Part shown: in pieces, positions 26,397 through 34,432 of the stretch
How the letters are laid out: every line of letters begins with the position of its first letter
How positions within the stretch are numbered: the first letter of the stretch is position 1
Origin: Clostridiaceae bacterium
GTDB lineage: Bacteria; Bacillota; Clostridia; Lachnospirales; Lachnospiraceae
Direction of reading: 5' to 3'
Assembly (NCBI GenBank): GCA_009911305.1
Contig: QXXC01000013.1
Coordinates: forward strand, 1 to 64,000
DNA length: 64,000 nt
Program-made: the position numbers and the translations under genes
The notes under the pieces: model-generated
Database searches by the model: none
Seen by the model: only the letters and a program-made list of their open reading frames with translations
What the model was told of the DNA's origin: nothing

Positions 26397-27278
26397 TTAT
26401 CTCCTTTTCAGCATCCGCGGCAAAAGCGCAGACACGCCCATCGTCCCGACGATGCACGCAGTCAGCATCACTGCGGCCGCGCTCATCTTTTCGATCTCCA
26501 GATTCAGAAACCAGTGGTTAAATAAATGCTGCAGCATGTAGATCCGCTCATGCGGATACGGCCCCGCCACAATATAAGCCTCGCGGAAGACCTTAAAGGA
26601 ATGGATCACGGCCAGAAACAGGATCATCCCAGACGCCCGCCTGACCTGCGGCAGCGTGATATGGATAAGCTTTCTGAATTCCCCCGCCCCGTCAACCTCA
26701 GCGGCCTCGTAAAGCTCATCCGGTATCGCGGCCAGCGCCGCCAGCCACAGGAGCATCTGGTAGCCCGTATTTTTCCACAGATAGGCAAACACCAGCACCG
26801 CAAACGACTGAGATCCGTGGATCCAGTCAACGGAAAGGCCGGCCAGGCGGTTTACAATCCCGTCCCCGCAGAATACCATTTTCCACAAAAGCGCTACCCC
26901 GGCGGCCGGAACCGCCGCCGGAAGCACGAGCACGGTTTTAAAAAAGCGGCTCTTTTTACAGGAACGGCTGACCAGCAGGGCCAGGAAAAAGGACACGGCC
27001 ATCAAAAGCGGCAGGGCGGTTCCCATAAAGCGCGCCGTATTCCCCGCCGCCAGGCGAAACGCCCGGTTTGCAAGCACCTCGCGGTAGACGGCAAGCCCTT
27101 TTGTCCGCCCAACCGCGTCGAAAAAGGGAAAGAGCGCGAAAACCGCGACGCCTGTCATGCTGAGGAGCAGGAACGGCAGGGCCTTTCGCGTATCCCTCCC
27201 CGCCCGTTTCCGTCTCCCCATGCCCCTGCCAGGCCGCCGGCCGCGGCCTGGCGCAGCGCTCTGTAAAGAACGGTCCAC
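26397..27278 (-). CDS. Carbohydrate ABC transporter permease (MalF-type)
   Basis: 293 residues with six membrane helices after a very basic N-terminus (RGMGRRKRAGRDTRK). EAA loop EAAEVDGAGEFRKLIHITLP is present; YLWKNTGYQMLLWLAAL precedes it as in MalF/UgpA-type permeases. The start is GTG at 27278, just two bases after the stop of the solute-binding protein gene, with GAGGGA in the end of that gene. Works with the MalG-type permease downstream. Confidence 0.88.
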   Translation of the reverse strand: MDRSLQSAAPGRGRRPGRGMGRRKRAGRDTRKALPFLLLSMTGVAVFALFPFFDAVGRTKGLAVYREVLANRAFRLAAGNTARFMGTALPLLMAVSFFLALLVSRSCKKSRFFKTVLVLPAAVPAAGVALLWKMVFCGDGIVNRLAGLSVDWIHGSQSFAVLVFAYLWKNTGYQMLLWLAALAAIPDELYEAAEVDGAGEFRKLIHITLPQVRRASGMILFLAVIHSFKVFREAYIVAGPYPHERIYMLQHLFNHWFLNLEIEKMSAAAVMLTACIVGTMGVSALLPRMLKRR

Positions 27279-27280
27279 CT

Positions 27281-29503
27281 CTATTCCCTCTCGCTGTACA
27301 TAAGCTGCAGCTTATTCCCGATCGCCTCCGCCGCCTGCTCAGCGCTTTCCGTTCCCTCAAAATATGCCTTAGACCCGTCGGCCACAATCTGCAGGATCGA
27401 TTCGTCCACCGCTGCCGGCACAGAGGCCAGGCGCACGATTCCTATGATATTCTCGCGTTTCTGGCGATCCGGCCATTTCCCCTCGAGACGCACATCCGTG
27501 CCGCGCATGCTTGTGCTCGTGGAAATATCCTTTTCCATATCCGCCCAGCTCTCCAGGCTGTCCGTCCGCACGGCAAACCCGTCCCCGAGCGATTCCCGCT
27601 GCACCTCGTCGCCGAATAAAACGCGCAGGAACGCTCCCGCCGCCTCCTGATTGCCGGATGAGGCGTTGATCCCGGCTGCCACGGAGGGCGCAAAGGTTTT
27701 CTTAAGCCCCGATACCGGAACCTCGCAGGAAAGCATCTCCACTGCCGCAAACGGCAGCATCACATCGTCCAGGGAGGTTAAAAGCTCCGCCGCCGCCGAG
27801 GAGCGCCCCAGGGCCAGGTTATAATCGCACTGGCGCGCAAAGCCGTCCAAAAAGACGCTGTTATCCACACTTAAGCGATCCATTTCACTCTCATTAAAGG
27901 ACGTCTTCGCCTGCCCTCTCCCGCCGGCGCTTTTTACGGCCAAAAGCCAGCGCAGCAGCGCCCCGTCGCGGATCTTTCCCGAGGGCTCAAAAATCTCCTC
28001 ATAGCACGTATACGCCGTAAAGCGCAGGATATTTTCATACAGATCCGGGGCAAAAAGCGGCGTATCGCCCGCGTAAGACGCCATTTTATCCAGGGACGTC
28101 AGCGCTTCGCAGCCCGCCCTGCTACCGAACATGACAGGCGTCATCACCCTCGCCGGGAGATAATAGCATTTCCCCTCCTCATCCAGATAATTGGAAAGCA
28201 TATTGGGAAGAAGGCTGGCGCGCATATCGGACAGAGTCCCGCTTAAATCGGCCAGAATCCCCTTCTTTTTGTAGATTTCGGCCGGAAGGCCGTCCAGAAT
28301 CAGGATATCCGCCCCGCCCCCGTTTAAAAGCTCCGTATTCAGGGCCCGGATCACGTCCTCTGACACCGCCTCCCGCGGATCCTCCACCGCGATGCGGTAA
28401 TCCACACGGATCCCCGGATTCTCCTTCTGGAATATCGCCGCCGCCTGCCGCACGGTCGCGTGATCGCGCAGCGCATAGATCGTCAGCGTCTGCGCAGGAA
28501 CCGCGTCCGCCGTCTCGTCAAAATAATAGCGGAACAGATGCGCCTTGTCATAATTCGTATAAATTCCGTAAAAATCCCCGTCCGCACCCTTTGCAAATCT
28601 CTTTAAATAGATATCCTGCCGTCCCATGGAATTTAAGCTTCCGTCAATAAGCTGCTCCCACACTGTCCCGTCCTGACTGATACGGTAAAGCCCTGACGCT
28701 CCGGCCGCATAGAGAAAGCCCTCGTCCGTAAACAGGCCCCAGCTATAGAAATCGTCCGCCTCCTGGCCCGGCATGGGAAATGACCCGGACTGTTTCCCGG
28801 TCAGGAGATCGTAGCGGACGATCTCCTGATTGTAAAACGTATAATAATCCGTTCCGGAAAGAGCCGCCGCGCTCCGGCTATCTGTCCCCAGAAAATCCTG
28901 AGGAAGCACAAAGCCCCTTTTTCCATCTTCATTATAAAGCGCGGCTTCCGAGATATCCGAGGCAAGAAGGCGCTGATCCGGGAGAATACCCACAAAATCA
29001 GGAATCAGTCCATACTCTTCTCCCTCCGGAACGGCAAACACATCAGAAAACCGCTCATTTATCCCGCCGCCTTCCTCCTGCGTCCATAGGTGGAACACAT
29101 AGTCCGTGTCAAAACCTCCATAATACAGGGCGCCATCCCCTCCGTAAAACAGCTTCGACACATTGACTCTCTCCGGCGCGGGAATCTCCCCGGCTTCTGT
29201 CCAGCCAGAGCCGTCATAGCGGTAGCGCCTGGCGTTCTCCCCCTCAGGGCGGACCACAAATTCAAGGCTTCCGTCCGGAAGGGACGCGACGTCCTCGATA
29301 CCATTCTCCCCCATCTCCTCTGGAAGCTCAATCTCCTCCTCCATAAAACGGCCCTTGCCGGACGCGCCGTCTGCCTCAGCGGCCGGACTGTCTGTACTTT
29401 TGTCCGCACTGCCCTCCCGGCTCCCTGTTCCTCCTGCGCAGCCTGTAAGCGCCGCTGTACACGCCACGGCCAGCGCCGCCGCGAATATACGCTTTTTATG
29501 CAT
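27281..29503 (-). CDS. Large solute-binding lipoprotein with N-terminal propeller-like region
   Basis: 740 residues. Lipoprotein signal with lipobox LTGC (about residue 22). Residues ~60-345 are full of short repeated strands (RYRYDGSGWTEAGEI, FLYAAGASGLYRISQDGTVW) that suggest a beta-propeller, and only from about residue 350 does a family-1 solute-binding domain begin (LTIYALRDHATVRQAAAIF, then GGGADILILDGLPAEIYKK). Typical sugar-binding proteins are about 420 residues, so this is a fusion. ATG at 29503 after AAGGAGGAG. First gene of the operon with two permeases, under a promoter shared symmetrically with the two-component regulator. Ligand unknown. Confidence 0.85.
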   Translation of the reverse strand: MHKKRIFAAALAVACTAALTGCAGGTGSREGSADKSTDSPAAEADGASGKGRFMEEEIELPEEMGENGIEDVASLPDGSLEFVVRPEGENARRYRYDGSGWTEAGEIPAPERVNVSKLFYGGDGALYYGGFDTDYVFHLWTQEEGGGINERFSDVFAVPEGEEYGLIPDFVGILPDQRLLASDISEAALYNEDGKRGFVLPQDFLGTDSRSAAALSGTDYYTFYNQEIVRYDLLTGKQSGSFPMPGQEADDFYSWGLFTDEGFLYAAGASGLYRISQDGTVWEQLIDGSLNSMGRQDIYLKRFAKGADGDFYGIYTNYDKAHLFRYYFDETADAVPAQTLTIYALRDHATVRQAAAIFQKENPGIRVDYRIAVEDPREAVSEDVIRALNTELLNGGGADILILDGLPAEIYKKKGILADLSGTLSDMRASLLPNMLSNYLDEEGKCYYLPARVMTPVMFGSRAGCEALTSLDKMASYAGDTPLFAPDLYENILRFTAYTCYEEIFEPSGKIRDGALLRWLLAVKSAGGRGQAKTSFNESEMDRLSVDNSVFLDGFARQCDYNLALGRSSAAAELLTSLDDVMLPFAAVEMLSCEVPVSGLKKTFAPSVAAGINASSGNQEAAGAFLRVLFGDEVQRESLGDGFAVRTDSLESWADMEKDISTSTSMRGTDVRLEGKWPDRQKRENIIGIVRLASVPAAVDESILQIVADGSKAYFEGTESAEQAAEAIGNKLQLMYSERE

Positions 29504-29591
29504 CTGATCCTCTCCTCCTTATCCGTGTAACTGTAAAGCGTAACCAGGACGTTTCCTTTCAGAGATCCCGGACGGTTACGCCTTTTTCCCT

Positions 29592-29672
29592 ATTCTACAC
29601 GTTTTTTCTCTAAAAAAACTGGAAACGGATCCTCTGTTTTTTCAGTTTTTTTAGAGATTTCTGTGATATACT
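29592..29672. promoter_or_regulatory. Mirror-symmetric divergent promoter with 15-bp inverted repeat
   Basis: CTCTAAAAAAACTG (29608-29621) and its perfect inverse CAGTTTTTTTAGAG (29643-29656), extended by one more pair. On each strand the arm is followed after exactly ten bases by a -10 box: TATACT (29667-29672, plus) towards the response regulator and TAGAAT (29597-29592, minus) towards the solute-binding protein. The -35 position on both sides falls on AGTTTT within the arm. A likely binding site for the OmpR-type regulator encoded next to it. Confidence 0.7.
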
Positions 29673-29720
29673 TGAGGGAATATGGAAGGAAATGAAATGC
29701 ACACGAATAGGGGAACCGCA

Positions 29721-30425
29721 ATGAGAATACTGCTGATTGAAGATGATAAAGCGCTTTGTGAATCCCTGCTTCTGGCCCTGAAGCAGGCCGGCTATGGGGC
29801 GGATGCCTGCCATACCGGGACGGACGGGCTGCTCCTGTCCTCCTCCGGCATCTACGACTGCCTGATCATTGACCGGATGCTGCCGGAAATGGACGGACTC
29901 ACCCTGTTAGAGGCATTGCGGCGGCAGGGCGTCTCAACGCCCGCGATCTTTTCAACTGCCTTAGACGGGCTCCATGACCGCGTCCGCGGCCTCGACGCCG
30001 GCGCGGACGACTATCTGGTAAAGCCCTATGCCATCGAGGAGCTGCTGGCCAGGATCCGCGCCGTTACCCGCAGGCCCGGCCGCATCGCGGATGATGAAAC
30101 GCTGTCCTTACAGGGCCTTTGCCTTGATCCCGCGCGCAGGGAGCTCTCCTATCTGGAGGCGAGGATCTCCCTCTCCAAAAAAGAAACGGCCCTTTTTGAG
30201 TATTTCCTCAAAAATCCCGGCCGGACCCTGAGCCGCAGCGCCATCTTAAGCTATGCCTGGGGCTCCCTAAGCGAGGTGGAGGACGGAAACCTCGACAATT
30301 ATATCTATTTTCTGAGACGCCGCCTGCGCGCGCTCAGGGCTCCTGTCCGCATCGTCACCGCCCACGGAACCGGATACCGCATGGAGGAAACGGCCGCACA
30401 AGAGGAAGGAAACGGACATGTATAA
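29721..30425 (+). CDS. OmpR/PhoB-family response regulator
   Basis: 234 residues from the ATG at 29721 (AGGGGA upstream); 13 extra in-frame residues from 29682 are unlikely. Receiver domain with acidic EDD, phospho-acceptor in [13 protein letters not shown] and Lys in [13 protein letters not shown]; winged-helix output domain with [20 protein letters not shown] and [18 protein letters not shown] at the end. One unusual feature: the common TAR motif of the receiver reads STALDG. It overlaps the sensor kinase gene by eight bases and is divergent from the transport operon, which it probably controls through the inverted repeat between them. Confidence 0.93.
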   Translation: MRILLIEDDKALCESLLLALKQAGYGADACHTGTDGLLLSSSGIYDCLIIDRMLPEMDGLTLLEALRRQGVSTPAIFSTALDGLHDRVRGLDAGADDYLVKPYAIEELLARIRAVTRRPGRIADDETLSLQGLCLDPARRELSYLEARISLSKKETALFEYFLKNPGRTLSRSAILSYAWGSLSEVEDGNLDNYIYFLRRRLRALRAPVRIVTAHGTGYRMEETAAQEEGNGHV

Positions 30426-32007
30426 GGGCAGCGCAGGCAGAGATGGGACGCATGACGCCCCATCTGAGAACAAAGCGGCCGGAAACAGATTCCATACAGA
30501 CGCGCAGGCAGACAAATCCGGCAGAAAGCAGGCAGACGCAGGCAGCGCGCCAGACAGGCAGAACAGAGAAACGGCCATGTTCGATCAGGTGCAGAGAAAG
30601 CTGGCCCTTCTCTGTACCGCCATGGCCGGCGCTGTCCTTTTTCTGCTGTTATCCGTCCTCTTTACAAGAAATATCGCCATTCAGAGGCGCGGCGGGGAGG
30701 CCGCCTTCCAAAGCCTGTGGATGTCCATAAGCTCCCAGTTCCGGATAACCCCTTCCATAAATGATTCCTATCTGGCGCAGACTGAGGCCGCCCATCACGC
30801 CATTGTCTACATCGAGGAGAACGGCGTTCCCTTCTTCTTCCCCGGCGCATGGCAGCCGGAAAGCGCCAGGGAAAGCCTGATCCGCCTCGCCATGGCGCGC
30901 GCGGCTAAGGAGGGCGTTTTCCCCCAGATTCCCCCTGTCTCCTCCTCCGAGAACCAGACCGGGGAATTCCAGATCCGCGGCAGCGCAGGCGACGCCTACT
31001 ACGGCCGGCTGCTCGTCCTCCCGTCCGGGAAAGGCGCCAAAAGCCTCCTGCTCCTCTGCCATATCACCCCGCTCGCGGTTCTCGTAAGGCAGCAGCTTCC
31101 CCTCTATGCCTTTGCCGCTGCCCTCGGCGCGCTCTGCATCTGGTTTGTCAGCCGCTATATCACCGGACGGGCATTGCGCCCGGCCAGGGAAGCCGCTGTC
31201 AGGCAGGCGGAATTTATCGCCGCCGCCTCCCATGAGCTCCGCTCCCCTCTTGCCGTGATACGCTCCGGGTGCTTTACCGCCCTGCAGGCCGCGTCCCAGG
31301 CCCACAAGGGCAATCCGGACGCCGCAGGCGAAAGCGGATTGTCCCTGCCCCGCATCCTCTCCAATATGGAACGGGAATGCAGCCGCATGGCCCGCCTTGT
31401 AAACGATATGCTCCTTTTGGCGTCCGCCGACGCGGGTACATGGACCTTAGAGCCCACTGAGCTGGACGCTGATACGCTCCTGATGGACACATACGAAACC
31501 TTCCTCCCCCTCTGCCGGCAGAAATCCATCTCCCTCTCCATCACCCTGCCCCGGGAGGCAGGCCCCCGCTTCTATGGCGACTCCCAGAGAATCGGGCAGG
31601 CGCTTGCGATCCTTCTTGACAACGCGGTCTCTTACACCCCGGCCGGGGGGACAGTCCATCTGTCGCTGTCCTTCTGCCAGGACGCGCCGGCATCCCTGGA
31701 ATTTGAAGTCGCGGACAGCGGCCCCGGCATCCCGGATTCTCTTAAAACACAGATCTTTGACCGCTTCTACCGCGCCGACTCCTCGCGCAGCGCGAAAAAA
31801 CACTTCGGCCTGGGGCTTGGCATCGCCAGGGAGCTTATGCGCCTTCACGGCGGAACGATACGGGTCTGCGACCGTCCCGGAGGCGGCAGCCGTTTTATCC
31901 TCAGGCTTCCCGCGCTCCGCTCAGACCTCCCGTCCCGCCCGTTTCCGGAAGTACAGGCTGCTCCCAAGAAGCGCCGCCGCACCGGCCGCTGCGATCGCGG
32001 CGTTTGA
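30418..32007 (+). CDS. Membrane sensor histidine kinase
   Basis: 529 residues. The ATG at 30418 lies inside the end of the regulator gene with AGGAAGG upstream; an ATG at 30577 would drop a low-complexity polar N-terminus of 53 residues but has a poor ribosome site. Two helices (LALLCTAMAGAVLFLLLSV and LPLYAFAAALGALCIWFV) enclose an extracytoplasmic sensor of about 130 residues; no obvious HAMP domain. The kinase core has H-box AASHELRSPLAVI, N-box LAILLDNAVSYTP, G-boxes VADSGPGIPDSL and HFGLGLGIARELM. The 3' end overlaps the convergent DedA gene by 87 bases, adding an Arg/Lys-rich tail. Confidence 0.92.
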   Translation: MYKGSAGRDGTHDAPSENKAAGNRFHTDAQADKSGRKQADAGSAPDRQNRETAMFDQVQRKLALLCTAMAGAVLFLLLSVLFTRNIAIQRRGGEAAFQSLWMSISSQFRITPSINDSYLAQTEAAHHAIVYIEENGVPFFFPGAWQPESARESLIRLAMARAAKEGVFPQIPPVSSSENQTGEFQIRGSAGDAYYGRLLVLPSGKGAKSLLLLCHITPLAVLVRQQLPLYAFAAALGALCIWFVSRYITGRALRPAREAAVRQAEFIAAASHELRSPLAVIRSGCFTALQAASQAHKGNPDAAGESGLSLPRILSNMERECSRMARLVNDMLLLASADAGTWTLEPTELDADTLLMDTYETFLPLCRQKSISLSITLPREAGPRFYGDSQRIGQALAILLDNAVSYTPAGGTVHLSLSFCQDAPASLEFEVADSGPGIPDSLKTQIFDRFYRADSSRSAKKHFGLGLGIARELMRLHGGTIRVCDRPGGGSRFILRLPALRSDLPSRPFPEVQAAPKKRRRTGRCDRGV

Positions 32008-32538
32008 ATACGTGTGAAGCGCTCCCAAAATCCGCTCCCACGAAGCGCCCGCCGCCGCACCGGCCGTCACCAGAGCCGTATTCCAGAGCAGGCTTCCGGC
32101 CGTTGTCAGGAGAAGAAAAGGAACCATCCGCATCCCCGCCATACCGGCCGGAATCGAAATCAGGCTGCGGATAATCGGCACGCACCGGCAGAAAAACACC
32201 GTGCTTTTCCCCTTCCTGTCAAACCACCCCTCCGCGTCCCGCACATCCCCGGCCTCAAAATGCAGCCCCTTCCCCACTCTCCCCTCCAGAAGAGCGCTCA
32301 GCCGCCTCGCCGGAATCAGGCGCCCCACATAATACAAAATCACCGCGCCGGCCACGGAACCCGCCGTGGAGGCCGCAATCACCCCCGCGCTTTTCATCTG
32401 CGTATACGTTGTCATAAAACCTCCAAACGTCAGAATCACCTCCGACGGAATCGGCGGAAACAGATTTTCCACCAGAATCAATACAAAAATACCCGCATAT
32501 CCGTAGGAATTCATAATCCCAACCACAAACTGCTGCAT
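31921..32538 (-). CDS. DedA-family membrane protein
   Basis: 205 residues with four or five membrane segments. DedA signatures: ENLFPPIPSEVILTFGG near the N-terminus, the glycine-rich GSVAGAVILYYVGR, and FFCRCVPIIRSLISIPAGMAGM with the conserved Arg and Gly/Pro pattern. DedA proteins are thought to act as flippases for undecaprenyl phosphate or phospholipids. ATG at 32538 after AGGAGG. Its 3' end is antisense to the last 87 bases of the sensor kinase gene. Confidence 0.9.
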   Translation of the reverse strand: MQQFVVGIMNSYGYAGIFVLILVENLFPPIPSEVILTFGGFMTTYTQMKSAGVIAASTAGSVAGAVILYYVGRLIPARRLSALLEGRVGKGLHFEAGDVRDAEGWFDRKGKSTVFFCRCVPIIRSLISIPAGMAGMRMVPFLLLTTAGSLLWNTALVTAGAAAGASWERILGALHTYSNAAIAAAGAAALLGSSLYFRKRAGREV

Positions 32539-32643
32539 CCACTGCCTCCTGAACGTTCCGGCCCTGTCTGCGCCTCAGACAGAGCCGTTTTTATAAACTA
32601 TACCTAAGAGGCGTTATGTATGCCTGTAAGTATGAAATTAGTT

Positions 32644-32690
32644 GTTACGATTCACGGCGGCTAAAAGCAGCCGTTTCCGTGAACCGTAAC
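32644..32690. repeat. Palindromic repeat, 47 bp hairpin
   Basis: GTTACGATTCACGG and CCGTGAACCGTAAC pair (one mismatch) around an inner CGGCT/AGCCG stem with loop AAAAGC. In the gap between the DedA gene and the small gene at 32836. No T-run, so more likely a dispersed palindrome than a terminator. Confidence 0.65.
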
Positions 32691-32756
32691 ACGCTTCGCG
32701 ATGCACACAAACCGCAAAAAACACAGTCTGGCGCCCCTGTTTGTCTGTCAAAGGGA

Positions 32757-32785
32757 TTTACACCCCGGACATTAATTGCTATAAT
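32757..32785 (+). promoter_or_regulatory. Promoter of the 63-residue gene
   Basis: TTTACA (32757-32762), 17-base spacer, TATAAT (32780-32785) with TGC before it. Confidence 0.75.
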
Positions 32786-32835
32786 GAAAGTACCCGATAC
32801 ATGTAAACAAACACTCATAGAAAGCAGGTGAATTT

Positions 32836-33027
32836 ATGCCAACTGGTATTGAAGTGACAAAAGCGGCTCTTGACGATTTCAAAAAGATCCAGGAATATAT
32901 GTTATTAGCAAAAAAGGAGAATGCTACAGAAACATATGCAAAATTGAAAGATGAATATCTGACAATAAAAGCACTACTTAATGTATCGGGCGTAAATTTG
33001 ACGGACATTGATAAGATCAAAGAATAG
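32836..33027 (+). CDS. Small hypothetical protein
   Basis: 63 residues, mostly helical and charged (KAALDDFKKIQEYMLL, then TYAKLKDEYLTIKALL), no signal or membrane segment. The frame is supported by a strong promoter (TTTACA-17-TATAAT) about 50 bases upstream and CAGGTG before the ATG. It ends with DIDKIKE. Not recognised. AT-richer than its neighbours. Followed 22 bases later by the promoter of the next gene, so it is probably its own transcription unit. Confidence 0.65.
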   Translation: MPTGIEVTKAALDDFKKIQEYMLLAKKENATETYAKLKDEYLTIKALLNVSGVNLTDIDKIKE

Positions 33028-33048
33028 CATTTAATTGAATTGCAGCCA

Positions 33049-33078
33049 TTGGACAATTCCGGCCGGGTATGCTATAAT
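33049..33078 (+). promoter_or_regulatory. Promoter of the two-helix membrane protein gene
   Basis: TTGGAC (33049-33054), 18-base spacer, TATAAT (33073-33078). Confidence 0.75.
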
Positions 33079-33105
33079 GGCCCCAGCAGTTTATCAATCA
33101 ACACC

Positions 33106-33145
33106 CCCGCGGGCAGCCAGGCAGGCCCGCCTGGTTGCCCGCGGG
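33106..33145 (+). promoter_or_regulatory. Strong GC hairpin in the 5' leader
   Basis: CCCGCGGGCAGCCAGGC pairs with GCCTGGTTGCCCGCGGG across a six-base loop, one mismatch, immediately upstream of the ribosome site of the gene at 33163. No T-run follows, so it is a leader structure rather than a terminator; it could stabilise the mRNA or mask translation. Confidence 0.6.
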
Positions 33146-33162
33146 ATGAAAGAGGTATCCAT

Positions 33163-33939
33163 ATGACAGACTTTTTTCAGAAAATGAATGAGGGATATGC
33201 GCAGAAGCATTTCCCCACCGGATCCGTATTTGAGAGCGCTTCAAAAACCTTAAAGCGCCGGAGCTTCGTCGGGATTATCGTCATCGGCGTGTGGGTAATC
33301 GGCGCTCTTTTCGGGCTCTTTTGGGGCATTGGAAGAACCATGGAATTTATGGCTGAGGGGAAGGACGATATGCTGGGAGTGGGCCTGGTGATCTGCGGCT
33401 TCTTCGCTGTGATCGCGCTGATTTCCGGGATTATCCTTTATTTCTTCATCAGGAACACGAGGCAGAAAAGGAGCGATTATATCAAACTTTCCGCGAAAAA
33501 GAGCCAGTTGCCGGAGAGTGAGATCGAAGCCTTTGACCGGCAGGCCGTCGCCTCCGACACCTGCATCTTAAAGCTGACGGCAGGCATTGACCGGGTTCTC
33601 TCAAGCGCCACCAACAAGGACGGATTGCTCACAAGAGACTATATTTATCTGGCAAATCCCGCCCTGATTGTCATGCGGGTGAAGGATGTAAGGGCCTGCT
33701 GCTTCAACGATTATACATATTACATCAACACCGGAAAACGCTCCAAAAAGATCCATGGCCTGGCCATTACGCTGATCGCTTCCAATGGAGTCACTGACAC
33801 CTCCGACACAACGGAAGCCGCCGGGCAGGCTCTCATGGCGCTTCTCAAGGAGCGCAACAGCGCCATTGATACCAATGACGGAAAGGTGGTGCCCGAGGGG
33901 GCGCTTGACGCTTACAGGAAAAAGGTGTTAGGAAGATAA
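33163..33939 (+). CDS. Membrane protein of unknown function, two helices
   Basis: 258 residues from the ATG at 33163 (AGAGG upstream); the frame is open to 33040 but that part is the promoter and leader hairpin. An N-terminal polar segment is followed by two helices (FVGIIVIGVWVIGALFGLFWG and LGVGLVICGFFAVIALISGI), then a cytoplasmic domain of about 150 residues with LTRDYIYLANPALIVMRVKDV and SKKIHGLAITLIASNG. The last part looks like a beta-rich domain. I do not recognise it beyond resemblance to uncharacterised Lachnospiraceae membrane proteins. Confidence 0.75.
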   Translation: MTDFFQKMNEGYAQKHFPTGSVFESASKTLKRRSFVGIIVIGVWVIGALFGLFWGIGRTMEFMAEGKDDMLGVGLVICGFFAVIALISGIILYFFIRNTRQKRSDYIKLSAKKSQLPESEIEAFDRQAVASDTCILKLTAGIDRVLSSATNKDGLLTRDYIYLANPALIVMRVKDVRACCFNDYTYYINTGKRSKKIHGLAITLIASNGVTDTSDTTEAAGQALMALLKERNSAIDTNDGKVVPEGALDAYRKKVLGR

Positions 33940-33944
33940 ATGAT

Positions 33945-34380
33945 CGTCTTATCCTGTTCGGGAAGCTGTCCGGCCAGGAATGCGTGGTAAATGTTTTCCT
34001 GATAGCCGTAAAAACTAATTGTATCAAACAGCGGGCCGTTTATATACTCCTGCCGCCTCCTGGCATCGCCCTTCCACAGCGCGCCAAACAGTGCTGCACG
34101 GCCGCTGGCTTCGGTTTTTGCCAGGAACCATTACATTTGATGCTTTTGCTGAATAAGGCTCTGATTTCAGCGTTCGGTATCGTCAGTGCGAGGCTCCCGC
34201 TACCGGGAGCCTACGGGATATCTTTTGGCCGCATCCTGGTCAGCTAACCAGCGAAATACAGCAGTGTCCGGATATTCCTTTCAGAAGAATGCACCGCATC
34301 ATAGGTCAGGTTGGGCTCAACCGGTTCAATAATATATCCTCCCAGTCTCAGGCGCTAAAGACTCATAAGCTGCAAAATAT
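33945..34380 (-). pseudogene. Decayed AAA-ATPase/PD-(D/E)XK nuclease-like gene (DUF1703-type), C-terminal part
   Basis: The minus strand reads YIIEPVEPNLTYDAVHSS, then ERNIRTLLYFAG, a stop, LTRMRPKDIP, a stop, LALTIPNAEIRALFSKSIK, a frameshift, then WFLAKTEASGRAALFGALWK, EYINGPLFDTISFYGYQENI and YHAFLAGQ. This order matches the middle and C-terminal part of the AAA-ATPase-like proteins with a PD-(D/E)XK nuclease domain common in gut Firmicutes. At least two stops and one frameshift, and the ATPase part is absent. It fills the gap between the membrane protein gene and metA. Recognised from family memory. Confidence 0.65.
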
Positions 34381-34432
34381 CTGCTGTGCTTATAGCTTAC
34401 CTATCCCCAAAGCACTCACATCGCCCGCCCTC

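Noticed and set aside
26526-27266. 246-codon plus-strand open frame
   Set aside because: Shadow of the MalF-type permease gene; Arg/His/Pro-rich and without start signals.
33984-34247. 87-codon plus-strand open frame before metA
   Set aside because: Antisense to the decayed AAA-ATPase-like pseudogene; no ribosome site.
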